Part shown: piece by piece, positions 35,405 through 47,300 of the stretch | How positions within the stretch are numbered: the first letter of the stretch is position 1 | How the letters are laid out: each line of letters begins with the position of its first letter | Assembly (NCBI GenBank): GCA_047967505.1 | Contig: CM106538.1 | Length of the DNA: 64,000 bases | DNA from: Dipteris shenzhenensis | Taxonomy: Eukaryota; Polypodiophyta; Polypodiopsida; Gleicheniales | Reading direction: 5' to 3' (one strand) | Notes under the pieces: generated by a model | Told to the model about the DNA's origin: nothing | Seen by the model: the letters and a program-made list of their open reading frames with translations, nothing else | Databases searched by the model: none | Made by a program: the position numbers and the translations under genes

Positions 35405-35700
35405 GAGAGAATTGCATACACACCGCCATGTGCTAGTGGTGGAAATGCTCGTGTACATGGTAGGTGGTACAGGGTTCAAGTCCCACCAAAGTCAGACTTC
35501 AATTTTGGATGACTAGAAAACCCCTGCCTGGGCACTTGGGCGGGGGGGTCTTGCACACCCAAAGTTGGCCGACGTGCAAAATTTGCGGGACTTGTAAAGT
35601 GCCGCCGTGTGGCTTCTCGCCATTAATGTTTTGGATGGGTTGGCGGGTGACCCGCCAGTGTGTAACCGCCCTTAATGGTCCAAATCCATACTTCATCCAC
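35405..35700 (+). mobile_element. Candidate tRNA-derived SINE
   Basis: GGTTCAAGTCC at 35473-35483 matches a pol III B box, and GCTAGTGGTGGAAATGC about 40 bp upstream resembles an A box. The layout (AGTGGT..GCTCGTGTACATGGTAGG..GGGTTCAAGTCCCACC) is that of tRNA-related plant SINE heads. The 3' end is uncertain. It lies just inside the copia LTR at 35740 and could instead be part of that element's leader. Confidence 0.45.
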
Positions 35701-35725
35701 GTGATGAGGGTGTCGAAACCACCAT

Positions 35726-35985
35726 CTCCTTTGATACCATGTTAGAACTTATGGCCCTTGCATGGGTGCCACATGGAACCACATGGTGTACCTAGCTAAA
35801 ACAAAGTTTCCAATCCCATTATATTTCACACCTCTAGGCCTTATATGCATGATATTATAATCTTGCACCTTGCACTTGGGATAAATATTTAAGGGGTGCT
35901 GCCACATGGTAGCCCCTTCATTGTGCCTTCATGGCTTGGATTTCCCATAGAACAATTACACGATTCCAACTGGATAGCCCCAACA
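35726..35985 (-). mobile_element. Copia-type LTR with primer-binding site
   Basis: On the minus strand an LTR of 246 bp runs from TGTTGGGGCTATCC (35985) to ...TTCTAACA (35740). It is followed directly by TGGTATCAAAGGAG, close to the initiator-Met tRNA primer site. TATAAGG near 35845 could be its promoter. No copia coding sequence follows to the left, so the element is a remnant. Confidence 0.65.
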
Positions 35986-37501
35986 CTAGGGTGAGCATTC
36001 TCCTAGAGGTAGATGTAGAAGAAGGAGCTCGTAATGCTTGCATGCAATAAGGAAATATGCAAGAGCCAACGTGGAAGAGTTGAGCAAATGACAACCAACA
36101 TAATGCACAAGAGCTTCAAACCTAATGAATTACTTTGCGGTGTTGTTCGTATATCGTCTTTTTCGAGCTCCCAAGGGAGAAATTAATGAAGGGCTATTAG
36201 AACTATGACATGTGGGACTTAAAGGTATGACAAAGGGGTCCATTTACCCTCCCTAGTTAGATATGTCCCTGTCTCCCTTAAATTCATTGCTCCTCCTTTT
36301 CTTCTGCTCCCTGATCATGCCTCTCCTCTTCCCCATACATGTTCATCTTACCTTGTGCCCTCTCTTCCTATTGCACTCCTCTCCTCTTCCCTTTTCCCTA
36401 GTTATTGGAGGATTATAGGAATCTAATGAATGGATCTTCCACGATGTTTATAGATGGCTTTTTCCCTACTCTTTTATAGCTCCTCTTACGTAATGGTTGG
36501 AGTCTTCATCATATATAGAGTCTACTTGACTAGTTGCTCTACAATATATATACTTTCTAAGAGTACCTTAATATCTCGAGCCATTGTTTTTTTGGGAGCA
36601 GTTCTGTGAAAGTCGGTAATTTCCTTGGCACAAACAAATATGTCCCCTTATAGTGAAAACTTAGAAATTTGTATTAATTTATAACATCCAATTGAGAAAG
36701 CTCTCTCCCTTGGATGAGGCAAGAGCGCAAGCCTATAAGTATTTGGTTATGGAATAGGGAGTGTTCAGAGGGCGATGAATTAAATCACTGTAATTATGTT
36801 TAGATGTAATCAGATTGATGAAAAACATAGTGTGCATAGATTGTTGAATTGACGAAAAGAAGACTCAAATTTGGAAGAGTTTTTGTAGCCCTTGATATCA
36901 ATTTAAGATCAAGGGGTTAGGATTGAACACGTCGCTCAAGGAGAGCTCTTAAATCCAAAACTCCCTCTAGGTTGCCTATTGTAACAATTCGGGGAACTTT
37001 AGCTTATCTACTAATCAATTGGATGAAGAAAGATCAAAGATATAAACATCTTTATTCATATGTCTATAGTTCGTGTGACAATATTGTATAGATTGCAATG
37101 AGTATCAGTTATGAGCTCTTGTGAGCATCTCCTTGTTCATGTATTTGTTGGGCTTCAACTCCCAAAACGCACAAAAACAATATGAGCATCACGAAGTCAA
37201 TAATAAATCACCAACGCTGACATTTGTAGGGAGGATCGGGTCCTGACGGACCCTGTATCGTGTCTCATGTCCATGTTTTTTCTCATTCGCTTTTTTTCTT
37301 CAAATTTTTGATTAAATGGTAAGAGTCATGTTCAAATTTGAGTTAGTAATTATGTGCTGCACGATAGAAGCATAGTTAATATTATATCAAAGGATAGGCG
37401 AAAAGCATAGAATTGCTTTTGTCATAAATATATATAATTCGTAACAAGCACATGATTGTCAGCATTGTCAGTGTCTTTAAGCAACAGTGGAGAAGGAAGG
37501 A
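35986..37501. other. Region upstream of the CLD1-like gene
   Basis: No coding sequence was recognised. The last few hundred bases should contain the promoter and 5' UTR of the CLD1-like gene. Confidence 0.5.
37428..37436 (+). promoter_or_regulatory. Possible TATA box of the CLD1-like gene
   Basis: TATATATAA lies 66-74 bp upstream of the start codon at 37502. This is close for a TATA box, since it leaves a 5' UTR of only about 35-40 nt, so the call is weak. Confidence 0.3.
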
Positions 37502-38004
37502 ATGGCTGTGAGCAATTTGGGTCAGTCATCCAACTTGCTCGTAATGGCGATCCCTTCTTACTTCACAGCTTGTCCTCTCTACCCATCAACTCTAACCTCT
37601 ACCATCCCCTCTGCCTCTTCATCTTCCATCTGTTTGAATTCAAGTATCCGATCGGGAAGACCGTTCCCTAAGACCGCACGGGCTGAAATGGGCGGTGGAT
37701 CCACCGAGTCAAGTACGTTGGACGGCAGAGAATCGGTCGATGGACCAGCAGTATTGCTCGCTAAAGATGCCTCTGCAGTGTCCGAGGCAACCTTGGCGGC
37801 TGTGAGGACAGTCTTTGACGATGTGGAAGATGCTGAGAGCTTGGATGCTAATCCCCCGCGTATCTCTCCAGAGCTGGCAGCCATTTACGCAACTTGCAGA
37901 TGGTGGATATGGCGGGGTTATAAGATCAATTACGCCGTCCAAGGGAACGGGCCTTCGATATTGCTTGTGCACGGGTTTGGTGCCTCTATCGGTCATTGGC
38001 GCAG
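37502..38004 (+). CDS. CLD1: CLD1-like exon 1: transit peptide and first strands
   Basis: Encodes the putative plastid transit peptide, a variable acidic segment (FDDVEDAESLDANPP), then WWIWRGYKINYAVQGNGPSI and LLVHGFGASIGHWR. The donor GTCAGA at 38005 splits an AG|A arginine codon, which exon 2 completes. Confidence 0.88.
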
Positions 38005-38326
38005 GTCAGATCACCTATTTTTTCCCCCGATGTTAGTTTACCATATTTTATGTTTCGCAAAATCCATCCATTATTTATGCGCTTCTGGGCGCTTATCTTA
38101 CTTTCCAGGGTGGATGAGTATAAATAATTTAGACGTATGCTGATTCTTAGTCTGATACAATAGAACCGTTTAGATCAGAGTTTACAACCGAAGCACGAAG
38201 CCAGGGTATTAATTGAAAAGATATTTCCTTTTTTGCCCAAAAATAAAAGCATACTTCCTTTGAAAAAAAACTCAATTTATTAGGCAGTTGATTCATGAAT
38301 CAATCAAGGACGAAAAGCATGGTGGC

Positions 38327-38371
<45 letters not shown>

Positions 38372-41300
38372 TTATTAACGTCTACGAAAGACTGAATGGT
38401 CTATGAGAAAACTCGATACAATGAAAGCTAAGGTGTGGGGCCACTCAAAACCAGCACCCATACCGCAAGATTGGGGTCTGAAACAAGAAAATAGATTTGT
38501 CGTTTGTACTTTGTGACTTCAAACTTGTTATTTCAAGATTGATGATTTCCCGTCAACATTACATTTTTCATATTTTATATACATGTAACATGTTTGGCTA
38601 GAGAGAGAAAGAAAATCTATTAACGTCCACTGGAGACCAAAAGGTCTATGGGACAGCAAGAAATCCTCTAGTACATCTGCTTTAGGGAGGGCACATGGCA
38701 GCTCCCAAGGAGTGCAAAAAGCAACTTGAGAGACAGAGAGAGAGAGAGACTTCATTAAAGTCTTCGAAAGACCGATGAGTCTATGAGATTGAACATGGTT
38801 GACACATCCGACAGCCCCAGGGGGTAATGAAGGTAGTCTTGATTTGATCTTCCTGGGCTATGGCTATCTGGAAGTACCCTGAATATCCGTCACATAAGCT
38901 GTACAGCCACTTTATCAAGAATATCATCCAAAAAAGGCAGAGGATAGTGGTTTCTCTTTGTCACTGCATTCAGAGGTTTGTAATCGACACAGACTCTCCA
39001 TTTGTCTACACCTTTTGGGACTATGACCACAGGATTTATCCAATCGGAGTGAACTACAGGATAAATTATTCCTGCCTTGAGAAGCTTATCTACCTCTTCC
39101 TTCAGCACATCTCCGGAGGCTTAATCTCCTTATTTTTTGAAAAACAGGTTTGGCACCTTCCTTCAGCTCAATCCTCAGAGGCTTCCCTTTAAATCCCCTG
39201 ATCTCCTCATAACAGGTGTGAAACAAATTGAGGTATTTATGCAACATCTTCAAATATTCTTCTTTCTCCTCAACATTGAGATCAGGATTCAATGATTGCT
39301 CAATCAACACCTGGGTTGATTCTTGAGAACATTTGGGCTGCATTAAATCCTCGATAACCTCAAACCTATCCACCTCTTCCTCACCGAACCCTGCTACCCC
39401 CACAAAATCTACCTGTGAATCCTCATCTACCAAATCCACCAATGCTATTGTTCCTTCATCACTTTCTAAAGTCATCGAGCTCTCACCTCATTGCTGGTTT
39501 CACTTCTCTCTTCCTCTTCACTTGCTGAATCTGAAACTTGAGCCGTGCTTACCATATCGAAATTCAATTTCTTCCCATTCGTATGTACAGAAAAGATTCC
39601 TCTTTGCCAATTCTGAATTGCACCTACCTACCTCAACCACGGCCTTCCAAGAATCAAAGGATAGGCTCCCAACCCCGCAGGCATCACATGACAATCCACT
39701 CGACATGAAACACAGAATGCCTCAACCTCCAGGCCAGGTACTATCCCTAAAGTCTTCACCTTGGAGTGGTTTGCCATTTTGATGCGATAACTAGAGGAGC
39801 AGGATATCTTCAATCCTAGTCTCTCCACTCAAGCCTGAGTAATCACACAAATCTGTGCACCCCCATCTATATAGGCCTCTCCAAAACCCTTTTCTTTATG
39901 CTAGGCTTCTACAGCAGGTAAAAGATCTGGCAACTCTGAGACAAACATCATCTTAATTGTACCTTTATGAGAGTTCCTCTTTGCTGGATTTACAGCCCAC
40001 CTCCATTCTTTAAGCTTTGGGCATAGACCAATCATTTGGGCAAATGTAATGTCTGGTTTCCTCCCTGAAAGATCTTCCACCAAATCATAATCTCCCTGCT
40101 CCTTCTCCATGGGATAATCTGCAGTTATGTACTTCCTGCTGGGCTTTTTGCTCTTCTTCTTTTGGTAGGTCATCATCTCCTCAGACTGCTTCCCCTTCTT
40201 TGCACTCGGACCAACCTCCTCTTCTCTATCTCTCTTCCCTAATGGCATGACATCTTTAACTTCCTCCAACTCCAACAAGTCAAATGTAACTTCCTTACCT
40301 TTTCCTTTCTCTTCTGCAGTGGCTTTACAGATTCCAGAGGTACTAGGCTGACCTTCATCTTTTACTTCTACACTATGATCATTCACCCTATTATTTAACC
40401 CTGTTGGCAATGAATAAACATCACCTCCAGCACGAGGAGGCTTATCACAGTGTGTGCTGTAATGTCCCCACTCTCCACAATTAAAGCACCGGACACAAGG
40501 TGCAAATGACCCTTGACCTCATCCTGCCTGCCACGGGCCTGAATTATTTGAAGAAGGCATGCTGCCTCTGCCATAACCACCCGATGATCTACCTCTTCCC
40601 CTACCGTTCATTAAATTCAAACTCAAACTCTTTATAAGCTCTGACATTTCATGAATTTCTTCTTTTATATTCTCCTCCTTCCTGGCTTAAGGCTTTTGTA
40701 TTTCTGGCTTCACATGAGAGAGAATTTTAGGCACATGCTGAACCATTGGCATCTCTTGCATCATTTGTGACAATCTTATCTGCTTCCTCTCCTTCTCTTT
40801 TGCTACCTTGATGTCAGAAATTATCTCCTGAATTTCTCTGTTGTTCCTGACTGATGCTGAACCGATGCACTGACTCAACAGACTCACGGGCGATGGCAGT
40901 ATTACGATCCTCCCAGCCAACTCTCAAGGGCATGATACGTATTCATTTTTTTTCTTCATAAAACATCACTACGTATTTTCTTCATGTTTTTCCTTGAGAC
41001 CCACATCTCCCTAGATAGTTCCTGGCCACATGTCTACATTTTAGGCCCTTACTTAGATGCATCCTTTTTTACCCCTCTCTTGGAGTTCCTTTAAAACAAA
41101 TTGCCCCTTGGCAATTTTCACATTTAGATGCACCTAGGCCCAAGCCCTATTAGAACTATCTAGTCAATGCCATTACGCCCTCACCTAGGACCTTGGCAGT
41201 TACTTCTCTTGACCATTTAATTACGCACATTAATTATTACAAAAGTTGGTCACCTTAGAGAAAATGCCCACCGATCTATCCGAGGTCATGCTATCTCGGC

Positions 41301-44300
41301 TAGAGCATAACATTCCTTCCCTCTTCAAGCATCAGCGTCCTCGATGATGAAATCTGGGAATGCTCTCCGTAACTGGTACACGGATTCCCAGGTAGCTTCC
41401 GATAGAGGCTGACCATGCCATGCAACCAACACCGTGGGTATCTTCCGATTTCGTATTTGCATTGTTCCTCGGTCCAGGATTCTTGTTGGTTTGCGCCTTG
41501 CAATATCCTCTATCTCCTGAAACAAAACCACACCTTCGATTGGTGAGTCACCTGTATGCAAAAATTTCTTTAAACGCGAAACATGAAAAACTGGGTGCAC
41601 CTTACACCCCTGTGGCAATTCTAATTTATAGGCTACACTGCCTATTCTTTTCAGAATTAACCACGGCCCACAGTATCGAGGTGATAATTTAGCACACTCT
41701 CCTGAAGTCAACGACTTCGAGTGCGAAGGAATTCTGAGAAAAACTTTTTCTCCTTCTTCAAATACTCTTATAGACCGATTTTCATCCGCATACACCTTGG
41801 CTCTATCCATAGCCTGGCGGATATTAGCTCTCGCAAGTGCTAGCATCTCCCGCATCTGAACTACAAAGTTCGCGGCACTAGGCACTTTCTGAGGTACTCC
41901 AACTATAGTTGGATTAGTTGGTCTATAACCATAGTTCAGTTCAAACGGACTGAACCCAATAGATGAATGTTTCCTATCATTGTAGGCAAACTCCAACAAT
42001 GGCAACCACTTGTCCCATGTATGTTGCCTCAATGACACATATGCTCTCAGCATATCCTCTAAAGTCTGGTTGACTCTCTCTGTCTGACCATCCGTCTCAG
42101 GATGATCCCCACTACTCATTCCCAACTCGGTCCTTAGTGTCTCAAATACCGCTGTCCAAAAGTGACCGGTAAACCTGACATCTCTGTCTGACACTATGGA
42201 TCTAGGTAATCCATGCAGACGAAATATATGTCTAATAAACAAATCCGCTACTTGCGGGGCACTAATAGACTCTCTAGTCGGAATGAAGTGAGCCATCTTG
42301 GTTAGACGATCAACCACCACAAGGATAGAATTATACCCTCCTTGTGTTGCAGGTAGCCCTACAATAAAATCCATGGAAATGCTCTCCCACTTACTTAGTG
42401 GTATTTCCAAGGGCTGTAAAAGTCCGGGTGGCTTCACCCGCTCGGCCTTACTTACCTGACACGAGAAACACCGTGTCACATACTCATGAATATGCTTTTT
42501 CATCTTTGGCCAAAAGAAATCTCGCTTCACGAGATCGTATGTCTTCTCGACTCCTGGATGTCCCGCACACGGGCTATCATGGCATTGTCGAATGACTCTC
42601 TGCCTGAGATCATTCTGACCAGGTACTACAACCTTGCCATTTCTAACTAGCATATCATCCCTTATGGTATATCTTGCATAAGTTTGGCCTTTTCTGGATG
42701 CCAGGTCATCCTTTTCATTTTCCCCGGGTTTTAACACATGAGCTTTAGGCCATAAGCTCTGGACAAACTCGTCCACCTTTTGAGTTTCTCTGATCTCGGT
42801 CATTAGAGCACTCTCTAATACCGTGAAACTCAGATTGTGCATAATGCGAGACAACGCATCAGCTACCTTATTGTCTTTTCCTCTTCGGTACCGAATCGTT
42901 AGATTAAACTCCTGCATGAGCTCTACCCACCTAGCTTGGCGGCCCCTCAAGTCAGGCTGTTTACAGAAATGTTTCAGAGTATCATGATCCACATCCACAT
43001 AAAACTCTGAACCATACAGATAATGCCTCCATGTTTTCAAAGCATGGATAACAGCATACAACTCCAATTCATGAGTTGGCCAATTCCTTTGAGAGGGAGA
43101 AAGCTTCTTGCTTTCAAAGGCTACTGGCCTTCCCTCTTGAAGGAGGACTGCTCCTACCGCAATGCCACTTGCATCGGTTTCTAGGAACAACGGTTTCTGG
43201 GGATCAACTATTTTTAACACCGGTCCTGAGACCACAGCTTGTTTTATGGTGTTAAAACTTTCTTGTTGATTCTGTCCCCAAATAAAAGGTACTTTATCTG
43301 AGGTCAGATTAGTCAATGGCGATACTATTTCGGAATATCCTTTGATATGCCTTCTATAAAACTGGACAAATCCCAAGAATGATCGCAACGCGGTCAGACT
43401 CTGAGGGATTGGCCAAGTTAGTATCGTAGCCACTTTCTTCGGATCCATTTCTACCCCCTGTGGAGTAATTATGAACCCTAAATATTCAAGCCTAACCATA
43501 CACAGTATAGTTTTCTTTTTATTCACGTAAAGACTGGCTTTCCTCAAAGTACTGAACACTATCCTTAAGTGTTCACAATGCTCAGTAACACTTTTACTGA
43601 ATATCAAAATATCGTCAATAAAGTGTACTACGAACTTTCCGATATACGGACGTAGTAAATCATTCATAAGCATGACGAAGGTCGCTGGAGCATTGGTAAG
43701 TCCGAAGGGCATTACCAAAAACTCATAATGACCAAACCTGCTCCTGAAAGCGGTTTTATGCACATCCTCGGCTCTAATCCGGATCTGATGATAGCCGCAC
43801 TTAAGATCTATTTTGCTGAAAATCACGGCTCCATGTAATGCATCTAGCAAATCATCAATCCGAGCCATCGGATACCTGTGCTTAACAGTGATATTATTTA
43901 ATGCTCTGTAATCTATACAGAGGCGAAACGTATCATCCTTTTTCCTCTTTAATATCACTGGTGAAGCAAAAGGTGAGAAACTTGGTTGAATCTGCCCCAA
44001 CTTGAGGTATTCTTCCAATTGCCTACGCACCTCCGCTTCTTCAGTAAAACTCATTCTATAGGGAGGTCTATTTACAGGTTCTGCCCCCGGGATCAGTTCA
44101 ATCTTATGCTGAACTTTCCGCTCTGGAGGTAACCCATAAGGTAGTTCTTCCCTAAAACATTCAGAGAACTCCTCTGTTATAAGATTAGCCAGCTTGGCCA
44201 TCTCATCACTTTGCGTAACATCAGTGCTAGTCGAAGAATCATTCACCGACTCTACCGATGCGGTGCAAAGGTACAAAAACTCTACTTGAGCCTTTCTGAT

Positions 44301-47300
44301 TTCCATCACGGAAACCAACGGTCCCTGAGGTATATCTTTTTCACCTCGCAAGACATAAAGCACATCATTCATCTTGAATTGATGTACGCGCTTTTTCCAA
44401 TCAATGGCTGGATTCTTCCTAGAATGCCACGCCATACCCAGGGCTATATCCGCATGAGCAAGCTTGGTCATTTCAAAATCAAGCTTCTCAGTATAGTCCT
44501 GAATCCGAAGCTCCAACTGGGTAACCCTTTGGTCCCATACTTCAGTTGAACTTCCATCTGCCATCCTGACTGTATACGCATAGTCAGATGGACTTGTCTT
44601 TAATTTCAGCCTCTTCACGAGCTTGGAGTTAATCACATTGTGAGTTGACGCTGAGTCAAACAACACAATGACATCATGACTGGCCACTTGCCCTTTCATT
44701 TTGATCAACTCCGTATCGTTGAAGGCTGTATACCCCGTTGCTGCGGGCTTAGATAGGATGTTATCAGGTGCACTCGTCACTAACTTAGCAACAGATACAC
44801 ATAACAAACAAGGTACTAACCTCTGAGAAGGTCCCGCCAGTTGCATCTGCATATGTTCCGCATTGGGACTCTCTTGCATTTCTACGTCGCATTCAGATAT
44901 TATCATATTAGCCGTGCGACGATCTTTGTTCAGTGGACAATCCTTCCACTGATGTCGCTGAAGGCAGCCGAAGCACAATCCTTCTTTCCTAGCTTTCTCT
45001 TTTTGTTCAGGGGTCAATGAGGACTTTGACCAAGCCCGGGCTGCCATTGGAGTTATTTTCCTTTTCACCCCAACGGTGGTACTTGTTTTTGCTGGTCCCT
45101 CAACCGGCTTCACCTGCTTGGTTTGGCCACTTGGCTGCGAGACACTTGTCTTTGAAACCCATTTCCTCTGAAATCCCCCTTTCCTCGGGTGCTCATACTG
45201 AGTCCCTGCCTGCACAAATCCACCAGATCTGCCTCTGGCATCCTCATAGTTCAGGGCTACTGCTATAGATTCATCTAGTGTAGTCACATATTTAGCCCGA
45301 ACTTCCATTTTCATCTTGTCGTTCAGTCCATAGATATAGTCTTTTAACTGAACCGACATAGGGAGAGGATTTGTTATTTTCATAACACATTCTTTGAATT
45401 TGTCAGTGTACTCTGCCACTGACAAGCTCCTCTGACGAAGATTTCTATAAGCATCCCAAGCTCGGGATTCTTCATCAGGTGGGAGAAAGTGTTTCTTGAA
45501 TTCAGCTTTGAACCCTTCCCAGGTGGTTGGAGCAACTTGATCCTTCTGTTGCTTTATCCACCATCTATCCGCTGCCTCAATAAACAGGTGTGTGGCCTCG
45601 CGGATCTTCTTTAGATCGGATCTAATCTCACAAATGGCGAAGGCTTCTTCCCACTTGTGCAACCAAACCTCGATCACATCAGAGCTGCGCTCGGTCATCC
45701 GACCAGCGTACTTCTCCGGTCTATAATTAGCAATATTGGGCACTTTGACCCTAGCGCGCTCTAAGGAATGTACACTGGGCTCTGGCTCTGCTGGAGCTTT
45801 GCCCTTGTCAATCCTAGACGGTCTAGCCGACAAGGCTTGCACCATCTCCCTAATCTCATTTTGACCAGCATTCACCTGAAGCTGCTGGTTCATAATCTGC
45901 TGTAAAGCATCCTCTAATATTGAAATCCTACCAATCAATGTAGGTGCTGCGTGATGTGACATCTGTTGTGTAGATTGAGCTCTAGACTCACTAGGATTCA
46001 CCCTTGAACTCTGCCCTTCTGCTTCCATAAGTTCACAATGGAAGAGGGGTTTTTTTTTTTGTTTTTTGGTTTTCCCCCCTTCTCTTATACACAGAAAAAT
46101 AAACGACAGTCCCTGCTGGAAAAAAAAAACGAACTAACAGGTACTTAGAAATTTCTTTCAAATGGACAAACGCTCCTTGGATTCAAGTCCGTCTCCTGCT
46201 CCGTTATCCCCCTTTGATTTTTCTGCATAGTTGCGAATCTGCAGCGTGCCATTCGTTTATTAGTGCTGGGCTCATCGATCTATCTGTTCGTTGGTGCACG
46301 ATGGAACATCTCCCCTGTTGCAAACTTCCGTTGCTTCTATTTCGGTATGGAAGTTGTTATCGTCGCAATCACGGCAGTGGCAACAACCACCCTACCGTCG
46401 TATTTCGTGATCACCCCTATACTATTCGTCGAACACGTCGCAGGCCAGCATGGATCCTGTCTGTCCGTCGTAGGTCATAAGTCCGTCGAGCCGCCACACG
46501 TACGCTCCACTTCTTCTTAAATCCTTTGCTGGTTCCGTCGTATACCACGATCCCTCTCTGAATTCCTAACCTGTCGTCTGCTCCAGAACTCGACGATCAC
46601 GCTTTGCGTTATAGGCCTCCACGTTCATCAGAAATTATCTCCTGAATTTCTCTGCTGTTCCTGACTGATGCTGAACCGATGCACTGACTCAACAGACTCA
46701 CGGGCGATGGCAGTATTACGATCCTCCCAGCCAACTCTCAAGGGCATGATACGTATTCATTTTTTTTCTTCATAAAACATCACTACGTATTTTCTTCATG
46801 TTTTTCCTTGAGACCCACATCTCCCTAGATAGTTCCTGGCCACATGTCTACATTTTAGGCCCTTACTTAGATGCATCCTTTTTCACCCCTCTCTTGGAGT
46901 TCCTTTAAAACAAATTGCCCCTTGGCAATTTTCACATTTAGATGCACCTAGGCCCAAGCCCTATTAGAACTATCTAGTCAATGCCATTACGCCCTCACCT
47001 AGGACCTTGGCAGTTACTTCTCTTGACCATTTAATTACGCACATTAATTATTACAAAAGTTGGTCACCTTAGAGAAAATGCCCACCGATCTATCCGAGGT
47101 CATGCTATCTCGGCTAGAGCATAACACTTGAGAGCATCCTCATAGGTGACCAGCTCTTTATATTCAATCTTTATCCTAATCTCCGGCTTCAGACTAGCAA
47201 CAAACCTATCCTTTTTTATGACTCTGGGAGGAACTTCAGGTAATAAGGCCACTTGCCATTTATTCCACAACATAGTGAACTTACCGACACACTCATCCAC

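Larger units (their letters stand above)
38811..40811 (-). mobile_element. Tat-type element B2, inner part left of the nested insertion
   Basis: Nearly the same sequence as B1 from 4565 onward. It contains a reverse transcriptase fragment (39108-38890, WRVCVDYKPLNAVTKRNHYP), the protease region and the gag tail. Similarity to B1 begins abruptly at 38811, so RT 3' half, both RNase H domains, integrase and the 3' LTR are missing. The right end at 40811 is the CTTGA target duplication of element A, and gag continues at 47132. Confidence 0.85.
40812..47126 (-). mobile_element. Intact Ty3/gypsy chromovirus (element A), 6,315 bp
   Basis: Two 501-bp LTRs with very few differences, a 5-bp target duplication (CTTGA) and one uninterrupted 1,567-codon gag-pol frame show a complete, recent insertion. 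It lies in the gag of element B2, inside intron 1 of the CLD1-like gene, antisense to that gene. A purine-rich tract (AGAGGGAAGGAA on the minus strand) precedes the 3' LTR. A primer site was not identified with confidence; the bases after the 5' LTR read TGAACGTGGAGG. The element fragment at 1-520 belongs to the same family. Confidence 0.95.

Noticed and set aside
35470-35490. Functional tRNA gene
   Set aside because: Only B-box-like and loose A-box-like motifs; no cloverleaf with acceptor and anticodon stems could be formed by eye.
37487-37501. Upstream GTG start for the CLD1-like protein
   Set aside because: Plant nuclear genes use ATG; the first in-frame ATG is at 37502.
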